Of a stretch of DNA of 13,301 bases, positions 1-7,956 are shown piece after piece (position 1 is the first letter of the stretch; each line of letters opens with the position of its first letter). This DNA comes from Flavobacteriales bacterium (lineage in GTDB: Bacteria; Bacteroidota; Bacteroidia; Flavobacteriales; Weeksellaceae). Made by a program: the position numbers and the translations under genes. Under the pieces are notes generated by a model that did no database searches, was not told the DNA's origin, and worked only from the letters and a program-made list of their open reading frames with translations. Location: contig CAAGLV010000159.1 in the NCBI GenBank assembly GCA_900770875.1, forward strand, positions 1-13,301, written 5' to 3'.

Positions 1-1
1 C

Positions 2-1705
2 GAAGCTTATATTCCTTCGTCTGGCGTTTATATCGAGAAAGATTTATCGATTAACGAAGAGATCGAAAAGCTTCGTTTAAGTACAACCTCGTCGCTTTTA
101 TCGGGTCGTAGAGATATATTAGTGGTTGCGTCGGTTTCGTGTTTGTACGGAATCGGAAATCCAACCGAATTTCATAAAAATGTAATTCAGGTTGAGGTTG
201 GACAAATTATTTCGCGTACAAAATTTTTGCATCAATTAGTGCAAGCGTTGTATTCTCGTACCGAAGGAAATTTTCAACGCGGAAATTTCCGTATCAAAGG
301 AGATACATTAGATATTTTTCCGGCTTATGCAGACGACGGAATTAGAGTAAGTTTCTTTGGGGATGAAATTGAAGAAATTACTATTTTTAATCCCGAAACA
401 GGCGAAACTTCATCTAAATTAGATAAGATTAATATTTATCCAGCAAATTTATTTGTAACCTCTCCAGAAACGTTAAATGGAGCAATTCAAAATATTCAGC
501 TTGATTTAGGAAAGCAAGAACAATATTTTCAGGAAATCGGAAAATTTTTAGAAGCGAAACGATTAAAAGAACGTACCGAATTTGATTTAGAAATGATTAA
601 AGAACTAGGATATTGTTCGGGAATCGAAAATTATTCGCGTTATCTTGATGGTCGCGAACCAGGAACGCGTCCGTTCTGTTTGTTGGATTATTTTCCTGAA
701 GATTATTTAATGGTAATCGACGAATCGCACGTAACCGTTTCTCAGGTTCATGCGATGTATGGAGGGGATCGTTCTCGAAAAGAGAATTTAGTGGAATATG
801 GTTTCCGTTTGCCTGCAGCGATGGATAATCGTCCATTAAAATTCGAGGAATTCGAAGCGTTACAAAATCAAACCATTTATGTTTCGGCAACGCCAGCAAA
901 TTACGAGTTAGAAAAATCGGAAGGTGTAGTTGTGGAGCAGGTAATTCGACCAACAGGATTATTAGATCCGATTATCGAAATTCGTCCAACGCAAAATCAA
1001 GTCGATGATTTGATGGAGGAAATTAATAAACGTGTCGAATTGGATGAACGTGTTTTGGTAACGACGCTTACAAAACGAATGGCAGAAGAGTTAACGAAGT
1101 ATCTTACAAAATATGGCGTAAGATGTCGTTATATTCATTCGGATGTCGATACGTTAGAGCGTGTGCAAATTATGGCCGATTTACGTGCTGGTTTATTTGA
1201 TGTTTTAGTTGGAGTAAACTTGTTGCGTGAAGGGTTGGATTTGCCAGAGGTTTCTTTGGTTGCTATTTTAGATGCGGATAAAGAAGGTTTTTTGCGTAGC
1301 CATCGTTCGTTAACGCAAACAGTTGGTCGTGCAGCGCGTAATGTAAATGGATTGGCGATTATGTATGCCGATAAAATTACAGATAGTATGAAGCAGACGA
1401 TTGATGAAACCGAGCGTCGTCGCGAAATTCAGATGCAATACAATAAGGATCATAATAAGACACCGCAGGCATTAAATAAAAAGATTACGAAATTAAGTTT
1501 AGCTGCTGCTGATTTTGAGAATAATCCGTATGAGCAAAAATCAATTTTAAGTGTTGCAGCCGAACAGAAAGTTGAATATTCTGCCGAAGAGAAAGAAAAA
1601 TTAATTGAAAAGCTTACAAAAGAAATGGAAACAGCGGCTAAGAATTTAGATTTTATTAAAGCAGCAGAATTTCGAGATCAGATAAAGGCTTTAACAGCTG
1701 AGTAA
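2..1705 (+). CDS. uvrB: UvrABC excinuclease subunit B, 5'-truncated by window edge
   Basis: UvrB is the damage-verifying helicase-like subunit of nucleotide excision repair; UvrA loads it on DNA and it then recruits UvrC. The frame is open from base 2 and 567 residues are visible. By recall of E. coli UvrB, the first visible residue (E of EAYIPSS) matches about residue 99, so some 98 N-terminal residues, with Walker A and most of the beta-hairpin, lie upstream. Visible are the Walker B/DEAD-like motif DESHVT (visible residues 240-245), the family blocks ELGYCSGIENYSR, EYGFRLPAA and YVSATP, helicase motif VI QTVGRAAR (439-446), and a C-terminal UVR domain (about 529-565) that contacts UvrC. 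A GTG at 122 lies inside the conserved RRDILVVASVS block, so it is not the start. The hairpin end reads PSSGVYIEKD where E. coli has PSSDTFIEKD; this may be a lineage variant. It converges on the DeoR-type gene. Confidence 0.97.
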   Translation, partial: EAYIPSSGVYIEKDLSINEEIEKLRLSTTSSLLSGRRDILVVASVSCLYGIGNPTEFHKNVIQVEVGQIISRTKFLHQLVQALYSRTEGNFQRGNFRIKGDTLDIFPAYADDGIRVSFFGDEIEEITIFNPETGETSSKLDKINIYPANLFVTSPETLNGAIQNIQLDLGKQEQYFQEIGKFLEAKRLKERTEFDLEMIKELGYCSGIENYSRYLDGREPGTRPFCLLDYFPEDYLMVIDESHVTVSQVHAMYGGDRSRKENLVEYGFRLPAAMDNRPLKFEEFEALQNQTIYVSATPANYELEKSEGVVVEQVIRPTGLLDPIIEIRPTQNQVDDLMEEINKRVELDERVLVTTLTKRMAEELTKYLTKYGVRCRYIHSDVDTLERVQIMADLRAGLFDVLVGVNLLREGLDLPEVSLVAILDADKEGFLRSHRSLTQTVGRAARNVNGLAIMYADKITDSMKQTIDETERRREIQMQYNKDHNKTPQALNKKITKLSLAAADFENNPYEQKSILSVAAEQKVEYSAEEKEKLIEKLTKEMETAAKNLDFIKAAEFRDQIKALTAE

Positions 1706-1746
1706 GATATTGAATTGGGAAAACGAAGAAAAATTAAATAAAAATT

Positions 1747-1782
1747 AAAAAGGAATATTTGGTGTTAGAATATTCCTTTTTT
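1747..1782. terminator. Bidirectional Rho-independent terminator between uvrB and the DeoR-type gene
   Basis: A perfect 13-bp stem, AAAAAGGAATATT (1747-1759) with AATATTCCTTTTT (1769-1781), encloses a 9-nt loop. Its ends supply a T run on either strand, so it can stop uvrB from the left and the repressor gene from the right. It lies 42 bp after the uvrB stop and 8 bp from the repressor stop. Confidence 0.9.
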
Positions 1783-1789
1783 AATTTTA

Positions 1790-2578
1790 TTAATTATCAA
1801 CAATAACAACATCTACGCCTTTTTCGGTAAATTGTTGCAATTGTTTTTCGGTGATTCCTTTATCGGTGATTAATGTGTTAACTTCGGTAATCGAACATAT
1901 TTTACCAAATCCTCTTTTGTTGATTTTTGAAGAATCGGCTAAAATATAAACTTTATTTGCGCAGTTGATCATTAAATTGTTTAAATGTGCTTCTGCTGCG
2001 TTTGATGTCGAAAGTCCAAACTCGGTATCTATTCCGTCGACGCTTAAAAATAATTTATTACAAGAAAATTCTTTTAAAATTGTTTCGGCAATCGAACCGA
2101 CAACCGAAGCTGATGATTTTCTTACCTCTCCACCTAATTGTATTACATCAATATTATTGTCATTGCAAAGTTCGTTAGCAACAATTAACGAGGGTGTAAT
2201 AACGGTTAATTTATTAAAATTAGTTAATTGTTTAGCGAAGTGTCGTAAAGTCGTTCCCGAAGCGATAATAATAAAATCGTTTTCGTTTACGTAATTTGCA
2301 GCGTATTGTGCTATAGCAATTTTTTGGCTAACATTAATCGCTTCTTTTTCGTTGACATGAATATCGTGTACACGGTTCGATTGTTTACGAGCTCCTCCGT
2401 GTGTGCGATATAAAAGACCTTTGCTTTCTAATAGTTTCAAATCCTTTCGTATTGTAACTTCCGAAACATTTAATTCTTCAGCAATTTCGCTTACTTTAAT
2501 AAAGGTTGTAGCATCAAAAAGATTAAGTATACTTTCCTGTCTTTCGTTTATTGAATTCATGGTTAATGATTGAATCAT
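1790..2578 (-). CDS. DeoR/GlpR-family transcriptional regulator, probable glycerol repressor
   Basis: A 262-residue protein of normal length for the DeoR family of sugar-phosphate-responsive repressors. The N-terminal winged helix-turn-helix is clear: VSEIAEELNVSEVTIRKDL (residues 29-47), followed by the family's G-L-x-R-x-H-G-G-A end (54-63). The C-terminal phosphosugar-binding domain (about 84-255) shows SGTT at 107-110, a QLGGEVR block and an SVDGID block. The residue before SGTT is Ala106, where E. coli GlpR and many relatives have Asp. The gene is divergent from glpD-glpK-glpF, so it most likely represses them with glycerol-3-phosphate as inducer; this is inference from context. An internal Met (M7, ATG at 2560-2558) fits the family's usual N-terminus better, and neither start has a clear ribosome site, so the true protein may be 256 residues. 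Confidence 0.93.
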   Translation of the reverse strand: MIQSLTMNSINERQESILNLFDATTFIKVSEIAEELNVSEVTIRKDLKLLESKGLLYRTHGGARKQSNRVHDIHVNEKEAINVSQKIAIAQYAANYVNENDFIIIASGTTLRHFAKQLTNFNKLTVITPSLIVANELCNDNNIDVIQLGGEVRKSSASVVGSIAETILKEFSCNKLFLSVDGIDTEFGLSTSNAAEAHLNNLMINCANKVYILADSSKINKRGFGKICSITEVNTLITDKGITEKQLQQFTEKGVDVVIVDN

Positions 2579-2699
2579 ACAAATATCTTAAAAAATAATT
2601 TTACTTAAAAAGTTTATGTGGTAATAAATTCTTAAAAATAATTTTAAAGTTTCGTTTTCTTTCGTTATTTTTACTAAACGAAATTAAAGGAAAATATAA
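2579..2699. promoter_or_regulatory. Divergent control region of the repressor gene and glpDKF
   Basis: This 121-bp AT-rich gap must hold the promoters of both divergent transcripts. For glpD, TAATTTTA at 2639-2646 matches the Bacteroidota -7 box TAnnTTTG in seven of eight positions, but I see no good TTTG at the proper upstream distance. AAAGGA at 2686-2691 lies 8 nt before the glpD ATG at 2700. It is the most Shine-Dalgarno-like sequence in the window and supports that start over the internal ATG at 2718. I found no perfect box for the repressor gene. Confidence 0.55.
2650..2683. promoter_or_regulatory. Putative DeoR-type operator, repeated TTTCGTT units
   Basis: Three related octamers fall within 34 bp: TTTCGTTT (2650-2657), TTTCGTTA (2660-2667, exactly 10 bp on) and the inverted copy AAACGAAA (2676-2683). 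Several DeoR-family repressors (AgaR of E. coli, for example) are known to bind repeated TTTCRTTT-like units, and a 10-bp spacing puts the units on one face of the helix. The site lies just downstream of the candidate glpD -7 box, a suitable place for repression. Binding is inferred. TTTCGTTT also occurs inside the repressor coding region (2542-2549 and 2281-2288), so a single copy is not specific. Confidence 0.55.
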
Positions 2700-4310
2700 A
2701 TGCTTAAAAATAATAATATGAAACGTATTAATCAGATATCGAAAATAAAAGAAACCAACGATTGGGATGTTGTAATAATCGGTGGTGGAGCAAGTGGTTT
2801 AGGTGCTGCGTTAGATTCTGTTTTGCGTGGATTTAAAACTGTTTTGTTCGAAATTAAAGATTTTGCAAAAGGAACATCTAGTCGTAGTACAAAATTAGTG
2901 CACGGTGGAGTTCGATATTTAGAGCAAGGCGATATAAAATTAGTTAAGGAAGCTTTAAGAGAGCGTGGTTTATTGGCTAAAAATGCGGCTCATCTTGTAA
3001 AAAATCAAAGTTTTATAATTCCTAATTATTCGTGGTTTGGAGGTCCTTTTTATTATACCGGATTAACAATTTACGATTTATTGGCGGGTAAATTAAGTAT
3101 TGGTCGAACACAATATTTAGGGAAGTCTGCGGTGTTAGAAAAGCTGCCAACGGTAAAAGGAGATGGTTTATCGAGTGGTGTTTTATATCACGATGGCCAG
3201 TTCGACGATTCGCGCTTAGCAATTAATTTAATGCAATCTGCTGTAGAAAATGGCGGAACGTTAATTAACTACATGGGTGTTACCGGATTATTAAAAGACG
3301 AAAAAGGTAAACTAAATGGTGTAGTTGTAAAAGACGAATTTACAAACGAAACATATCAAGTAAATGCAAAAGTTGTGATTAATGCAACAGGAGTTTTTAC
3401 GGATGATATTTTAAATATGAATAATGCGAACCATAAAAAAACAGTGGTTCCGAGTCAAGGAATTCATTTAGTGTTAGATCAATCGTTCTTGCCAAGTAAC
3501 GATGCATTGATGATTCCTAAAACTAGCGACGGACGTGTGTTGTTTGCTGTACCTTGGCATGGTAAAGTAGTGGTAGGAACAACAGATACTTTAATTAAAA
3601 ATCCAAGTTTCGAGCCCGAAGCTTTAGAAAGCGAAATTCAATTTATTTTAGATACAGCCAAAAAATATCTAGTAAAAGCGCCAACACGTAAAGATGTATT
3701 GTCTGTATTTGCTGGATTGCGTCCGTTGGCTGCTCCCGAAAAAGAAGGGAAAAGTACAAAAGAAGTTTCGCGAAGTCATAAAATTATTGTCGATCAATCA
3801 GGTTTAATTAGTGTGATTGGTGGTAAATGGACAACGTATCGCGAAATGGCCGAAGAATTAATCGATAAAGCCGAAGAAGTTGCGAAGTTGCCAAAAAGAG
3901 AATGTAAAACGCATCATTTCTCAATACATGGTAATATCCCGGTAGAAGAAGTAGATCAATCGAATCATTTATATATTTATGGATCTGATATTCCCGAAAT
4001 TAAAAAACTTCAACAATCAAATCCAGAATTAGCTCAAAAAATTCATTCCAAATACAATGCAACTTATGCCGAAGTTTATTGGGCGATAGAGCACGAAATG
4101 GCCGAAACGTTAGAAGATATTTTAGCGCGACGTATTCGTTTTCTTTTTGTAGATGCGCGTGTTGCAATAGATGTTGCCGAAGATGTGGCATCATTTATGG
4201 CAAAGCAAATGAATAAATCAGAAGATTGGAAAAAAGAACAAACAAACATATTTATAAATTTAGCAAAGGGTTATTTATTAGAAGATTATAATCCAATTAA
4301 AAACAATTAA
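2700..4310 (+). CDS. glpD: FAD-dependent glycerol-3-phosphate dehydrogenase/oxidase
   Basis: It oxidises sn-glycerol-3-phosphate to dihydroxyacetone phosphate and passes electrons through FAD, normally to the quinone pool, as a peripheral inner-membrane enzyme. The 536 residues are within the usual range. The N-terminal Rossmann fold has DVVIIGGGASGLG (23-35, GxGxxG at 28-33), followed by the GlpD block GTSSRSTKLVHGGVRYLEQG (58-77). DGRVLFAVPW carries Arg279, which by alignment from memory matches the substrate-contacting Arg317 of E. coli GlpD. The FAD-binding C-terminal block GGKWTTYR is at 374-381. The alpha-helical C-terminal domain (about 400-520) has the typical RRIRFLFVDARVAIDVA block. 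It is the first gene of the operon and ends 10 nt before glpK. The start at 2700 is chosen for the AAAGGA 8 nt upstream; the ATG at 2718 is possible. Confidence 0.97.
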   Translation: MLKNNNMKRINQISKIKETNDWDVVIIGGGASGLGAALDSVLRGFKTVLFEIKDFAKGTSSRSTKLVHGGVRYLEQGDIKLVKEALRERGLLAKNAAHLVKNQSFIIPNYSWFGGPFYYTGLTIYDLLAGKLSIGRTQYLGKSAVLEKLPTVKGDGLSSGVLYHDGQFDDSRLAINLMQSAVENGGTLINYMGVTGLLKDEKGKLNGVVVKDEFTNETYQVNAKVVINATGVFTDDILNMNNANHKKTVVPSQGIHLVLDQSFLPSNDALMIPKTSDGRVLFAVPWHGKVVVGTTDTLIKNPSFEPEALESEIQFILDTAKKYLVKAPTRKDVLSVFAGLRPLAAPEKEGKSTKEVSRSHKIIVDQSGLISVIGGKWTTYREMAEELIDKAEEVAKLPKRECKTHHFSIHGNIPVEEVDQSNHLYIYGSDIPEIKKLQQSNPELAQKIHSKYNATYAEVYWAIEHEMAETLEDILARRIRFLFVDARVAIDVAEDVASFMAKQMNKSEDWKKEQTNIFINLAKGYLLEDYNPIKNN

Positions 4311-4320
4311 ACTACTGCGT

Positions 4321-5841
4321 ATGATGACTGAGTTTGAAAAATCAAATAAATTGATTTTAGCTTTAGATCAAGGAACAACTTCCTCGCGAGCTATTTTATT
4401 TAACCATAACGGAGGAATCGAAGAGGTTTCTCAACGATCTTTTAATCAAATTTTTCCTAAGCCAGGATGGGTAGAACACGATCCAAATGATATTTGGTCT
4501 TCTCAGATTTCTGTTGCTGCCGAAGTAATTGCAAAAGCAGGTATTTCGGGGTTGCAAGTTGCAGCTATTGGTATTACAAATCAGCGCGAAACTACGGTGG
4601 TTTGGGACAGAGAAACATCCGAACCAATTTACAATGCAATTGTTTGGCAAGATCGTAGAACAGCAAAATATTGCGACGAATTAAAAGAAAATGCAGACTA
4701 TATCGAGTTAATAAAATCGAAAACAGGTTTAATTTTAGATGCTTACTTTTCGGGTACAAAATTAAAATGGATTTTAGATAATGTAGAAGGCGCAAGAGAA
4801 AAAGCAGAGCAAGGAAAATTATGTTTCGGAACGGTTGATACGTGGTTAGTTTGGAAATTAACACGAGGTAAAATGTTTATTACCGATGTGTCGAATGCTT
4901 CAAGAACTTTATTATTTAATATTCACGATCAAGAATGGGATCAAGAATTATTAGATTTATTTGATATTCCTCGCGCTATTTTACCAGAAGTTAAGCAAAG
5001 TTCGGAGATTTATGGAGAAACATCAACGACTTTATTTTCAACAAAAATTCCGATTTCGGGTATTGCGGGCGATCAGCAAGCAGCACTTTTTGGACAAATG
5101 TGTACAGAAAAAGGAATGGTTAAAAATACATACGGAACAGGATGTTTTTTATTAATGAATACAGGAGAAAAAGCAGTTTATTCTAAAAATAATCTTTTAA
5201 CAACAATTGGTTGGAAGATAAATGGAAAAACAACTTATGCTTTAGAAGGATCGGTATTCGTTGGTGGAGCCGCAATACAATGGTTAAGAGATGGATTGAA
5301 AATTATTCGTACAGCGCCAGATGTAAATAATTTAGCGGCATTAGTCGACGATTCGGACGGTGTTTATTTTGTGCCAGCTTTAACAGGTTTAGGTGCGCCA
5401 TATTGGGATCCGTATGCAAGAGGAACAATTATAGGTATTACAAGAGGAACAACAGACGAGCATATTGCAAGAGCAACTTTAGAAAGTATCGCATTTCAGG
5501 TTTACGATGTTGTAAAAGCGATGGAAGCAGACGCAGGTATGACTTCTTTAGAGTTGAGAGTTGATGGTGGTGCAACGGCATCAAATTTATTAATGCAAAT
5601 TCAATCCGATTTATTTGGATTCCCAATTACACGACCAAAAACTTTAGAAACAACAGCTTTAGGAGCTGCTTATTTAGCTGGATTAGCAGTTGGATATTGG
5701 AAAGATATCGACGAAATTAAATCCCAATGGATTGTGGATAAAAAATTCGAACCTGTTACAGACAAAGCAAAAGTAGAACAAAAGTTAAAAGGATGGCATA
5801 AAGCGATAAGTAGAGCTAAAGCTTGGGCAGAAGAAGATTAA
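4321..5841 (+). CDS. glpK: Glycerol kinase
   Basis: GlpK phosphorylates glycerol with ATP to glycerol-3-phosphate, trapping it in the cytoplasm. The 506 residues are normal for this FGGY-family kinase. Visible are the nucleotide-binding LDQGTTSSR (15-23), the conserved WQDRRT block, the FGGY signature-1 stretch YFSGTKLKWILDN, GTVDTWLVWKLT, the catalytic-base region GDQQAAL with Asp251, and the FGGY signature-2 stretch from GITRGTTDEH to TLES. In the activation loop, where Bacillus and Enterococcus carry a His phosphorylated by HPr (SEHG in B. subtilis), this protein has SKNN with Asn290. PTS-dependent activation of that kind is therefore unlikely, as in E. coli (SENG). Two ATGs stand in tandem at 4321 and 4324. 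It lies 10 nt after glpD and 32 nt before glpF, all on one strand, and is probably co-transcribed. Confidence 0.98.
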   Translation: MMTEFEKSNKLILALDQGTTSSRAILFNHNGGIEEVSQRSFNQIFPKPGWVEHDPNDIWSSQISVAAEVIAKAGISGLQVAAIGITNQRETTVVWDRETSEPIYNAIVWQDRRTAKYCDELKENADYIELIKSKTGLILDAYFSGTKLKWILDNVEGAREKAEQGKLCFGTVDTWLVWKLTRGKMFITDVSNASRTLLFNIHDQEWDQELLDLFDIPRAILPEVKQSSEIYGETSTTLFSTKIPISGIAGDQQAALFGQMCTEKGMVKNTYGTGCFLLMNTGEKAVYSKNNLLTTIGWKINGKTTYALEGSVFVGGAAIQWLRDGLKIIRTAPDVNNLAALVDDSDGVYFVPALTGLGAPYWDPYARGTIIGITRGTTDEHIARATLESIAFQVYDVVKAMEADAGMTSLELRVDGGATASNLLMQIQSDLFGFPITRPKTLETTALGAAYLAGLAVGYWKDIDEIKSQWIVDKKFEPVTDKAKVEQKLKGWHKAISRAKAWAEED

Positions 5842-5873
5842 TCTAAACTATAAAAAAACACTAAATCAATTTT

Positions 5874-6590
5874 ATGATAAATCTTTTTATCGCAGAGTTA
5901 ATGGGGACGATGTTCCTTATTTTACTAGGAAATGGAGTAGTAGCCAATGTACTTTTAAAAAAAACCGGAGGACACGGAGGAGGTATAATATCGATTACAG
6001 CCGCTTGGGGATTTGCGGTTTTTGTAGGTGCAACAGTTGCAAATAGTTTAGGTAGCGCTGGCGAATTAAATCCTGCAACAGTAATTGCTGGTTGGGTTAA
6101 TGGGGCTTATAAAACCGAAGAATTATTGCCATATATTTTGGGCGAATTAGTAGGTGCTATGTTAGGATCTACTTTAGTTTGGTTACAATATAAAGATCAT
6201 TTCGATGCAACTTCCGACGAACCTGGTTTACAAAAAGCTTGTTTTTGTACAGGTCCATCAATAAAAAATACGCCATTAAATTTCTTTTCAGAAACTTTAG
6301 GTGCTTTTGTTTTATTATACGTAGCGTTAAGTTTTCAGGGAGCCGAATTTAGTTTAGGTAGTGTTGGTAAGTGGCCAATTACAACATTAATTTGGGTTAT
6401 TGGTCTTTCGTTAGGAGGAACAACTGGTTATGCAATTAATCCGGCTCGTGATTTAGGTCCACGTATTATGCATGCTATTTTACCAATAAAAGGAAAGGGT
6501 TCTAGCGATTGGGGTTATGCTTGGATTCCGGTTTTAGGACCAATTGTAGGGGTTTTATGCGCAATATTTTTATTTAATTTATTACATTAG
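5874..6590 (+). CDS. glpF: Glycerol uptake facilitator (aquaglyceroporin, MIP family)
   Basis: A 238-residue channel with six predicted transmembrane helices and two pore half-helices, allowing glycerol to diffuse through the inner membrane. The first pore motif is ELNPA (Glu64-Ala68) and the second is INPARDLGPR. Asn189-Asp193 of the second is the NPARD form typical of glycerol facilitators rather than water channels, and GISLGGTTGYAINPARDLGP of B. subtilis GlpF is nearly matched. Two oddities: most MIP proteins have His before LNPA, but here it is Glu64; and a Cys-Phe-Cys lies just before TGPSI in the loop between helices 3 and 4, where B. subtilis has no cysteine. The protein lacks the C-terminal extension of B. 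subtilis GlpF and resembles the short streptococcal type in length. It is the last operon gene, followed by a strong terminator. Confidence 0.95.
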   Translation: MINLFIAELMGTMFLILLGNGVVANVLLKKTGGHGGGIISITAAWGFAVFVGATVANSLGSAGELNPATVIAGWVNGAYKTEELLPYILGELVGAMLGSTLVWLQYKDHFDATSDEPGLQKACFCTGPSIKNTPLNFFSETLGAFVLLYVALSFQGAEFSLGSVGKWPITTLIWVIGLSLGGTTGYAINPARDLGPRIMHAILPIKGKGSSDWGYAWIPVLGPIVGVLCAIFLFNLLH

Positions 6591-6608
6591 AGAAAAATAA
6601 ATTCATAT

Positions 6609-6660
6609 AAAAATCATCTAATCGTATTATTTTTTTACAATTAGATGATTTTTCTTTTTA
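6609..6660 (+). terminator. Rho-independent terminator of the glp operon
   Basis: A perfect 14-bp stem pairs AAAAATCATCTAAT (6609-6622) with ATTAGATGATTTTT (6640-6653) around a 17-nt loop. A T-rich tail follows to 6660. It begins 18 nt after the glpF stop and closes glpDKF. Confidence 0.88.
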
Positions 6661-6695
6661 ATTGTCAATACGCGATTTTTAATGGAGAGCTAGTA

Positions 6696-6727
6696 CTTGA
6701 TAATCAAAAATGGATTTAATATATTTG
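6696..6727 (+). promoter_or_regulatory. Bacteroidota-type promoter for the cysteine desulfurase gene
   Basis: TATATTTG at 6720-6727 is a perfect TAnnTTTG -7 box. CTTG at 6696-6699, 20 bp upstream, is a three-of-four match to the TTTG -33 element. Transcription would start near 6733, leaving a leader of about 50 nt. The preceding terminator supports an independent transcript. Confidence 0.65.
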
Positions 6728-6749
6728 CTTAACAAATTAATGCTCATCA

Positions 6750-6770
6750 TAACATTATACATTAATGTTA
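6750..6770. promoter_or_regulatory. Inverted repeat in the cysteine desulfurase leader
   Basis: TAACATTA (6750-6757) and TAATGTTA (6763-6770) form perfect 8-bp arms around a 5-bp spacer, ending 13 bp before the ATG at 6784. It could be an operator downstream of the promoter or a leader hairpin near the ribosome site. AT-rich DNA gives such repeats by chance, so this is tentative. Confidence 0.4.
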
Positions 6771-6783
6771 AAAAAATAAAATC

Positions 6784-7947
6784 ATGCAAAAAGTTTATTT
6801 AGATAATGCTGCAACAACAGCTATTCATCCGCAAGTAATCGACGAAATGGTTACTGTAATGAAAGATTGTTATGGAAATCCTTCTTCAACACACGTTTTT
6901 GGTAGAGAAGCTAAAGCATTTATAGAGCTTTCGAGGAAGAAGATAGCGCAACATCTAAATGTAACTCCAGCCGAAATTTATTTTACATCCTGTGGTACAG
7001 AATCTAATAATACAATAATCCGTTCTTGTATAAAAGATTTAGGTGTTACAAGAATCATTACATCGTATTTAGAGCATAAATGTGTAATGGAAACGGTTAA
7101 CGATGTAGAGAATAGAGAAAATGTTGAGGTAATTCGTTTAAATGTTTTAAAAGATGGTTCGATAGATTACAATCAGTTTGAAGAATTAATTAAAGATCAA
7201 TCTAAAAAAACATTAGTTTCTTTAATGCATGCTAATAACGAAATTGGTAATTTATTAGATGTAAAACGAATTTCGAGATTATGTAAAGAAAATAACGCAT
7301 TATTCCATACCGATACAGTTCAAACGGTTGGACATTTCCCGATCGATTGCCAAGAGTTAGGAATCGATTTTGCATCTTGTTCGGCACATAAAATTCATGG
7401 GCCAAAAGGAGCAGGATTTATTTTTGCGCGTAAATCGACACACTTAAAACCTTTAATTGCTGGAGGTGGACAAGAGAGAGGTTTACGTTCGGGAACAGAA
7501 AATATTTATGGAATTGTAGGATTATCAAAAGCTTTAGATTTATCATTAGAAAATTTAGAGGCTCATAAAAAACATATCGAAGAAATTAAACAATATGCAA
7601 TAGACCAGTTGCGATTAAATATTCCGGGTATTGATTTTAATGGATTAAGTGCAGATTTCGAGAAAAGTTTGTACACCGTATTAAGTGTAAAATTACCATT
7701 TCACGATCCGTTAATTGGTTTCGAATTAGAATTAGCCGGAATTGCAGTTTCTCAAGGATCGGCATGTAGTTCGGGAGCAGCTAAAGTATCAAAAGTGATG
7801 GAAACATTATATACTGTCGAAGAAATCGATCATTTAACACCGTTAAGAGTTTCGTTTAGTTATTTAAATACTAAAGAAGATATCGATTGTTTAGTAGAAA
7901 CTTTAGTTAAAATTGCTAAAAAACATCAAGTAGAAAACGTAAAATAA
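6784..7947 (+). CDS. Cysteine desulfurase, NifS/IscS type (class V aminotransferase fold)
   Basis: This PLP enzyme turns cysteine into alanine and holds the sulfur as an enzyme persulfide, for iron-sulfur clusters or tRNA thiolation. The N-terminus has YLDNAATT (5-12) and YGNPSSTH. His98 in YLEHKCVM matches the His that stacks on PLP, NNEIG is present, and the PLP Schiff-base lysine is Lys203 in SAHKIHGPKG. The substrate block RSGTEN follows, and the sulfur-accepting Cys328 lies in SQGSACSSGAAKV, a flexible loop of the IscS/NifS group (not the SufS type). At 387 residues it is a little shorter than E. coli IscS and lacks that protein's C-terminal tail that binds IscU. No scaffold gene (iscU, sufU) or iscR lies beside it. 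It has its own promoter and terminator, so its acceptor cannot be named from context. Confidence 0.95.
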   Translation: MQKVYLDNAATTAIHPQVIDEMVTVMKDCYGNPSSTHVFGREAKAFIELSRKKIAQHLNVTPAEIYFTSCGTESNNTIIRSCIKDLGVTRIITSYLEHKCVMETVNDVENRENVEVIRLNVLKDGSIDYNQFEELIKDQSKKTLVSLMHANNEIGNLLDVKRISRLCKENNALFHTDTVQTVGHFPIDCQELGIDFASCSAHKIHGPKGAGFIFARKSTHLKPLIAGGGQERGLRSGTENIYGIVGLSKALDLSLENLEAHKKHIEEIKQYAIDQLRLNIPGIDFNGLSADFEKSLYTVLSVKLPFHDPLIGFELELAGIAVSQGSACSSGAAKVSKVMETLYTVEEIDHLTPLRVSFSYLNTKEDIDCLVETLVKIAKKHQVENVK

Positions 7948-7956
7948 AATAAAACT

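Noticed and set aside
597..953. Antisense 118-residue reading frame within uvrB
   Set aside because: It mirrors a conserved coding strand and shows no recognisable motif. The other antisense or shifted frames inside glpD, glpK, rmuC and the DeoR-type gene were dismissed for the same reason.
122..1705. GTG at 122 as the start of a 527-residue protein
   Set aside because: The frame is open and conserved as UvrB back to base 2, and this GTG lies inside a conserved block; the real start is outside the window.
6661..6783. Riboswitch in the cysteine desulfurase leader
   Set aside because: The leader from the predicted start is only about 50 nt, with one short inverted repeat and no recognisable aptamer layout.
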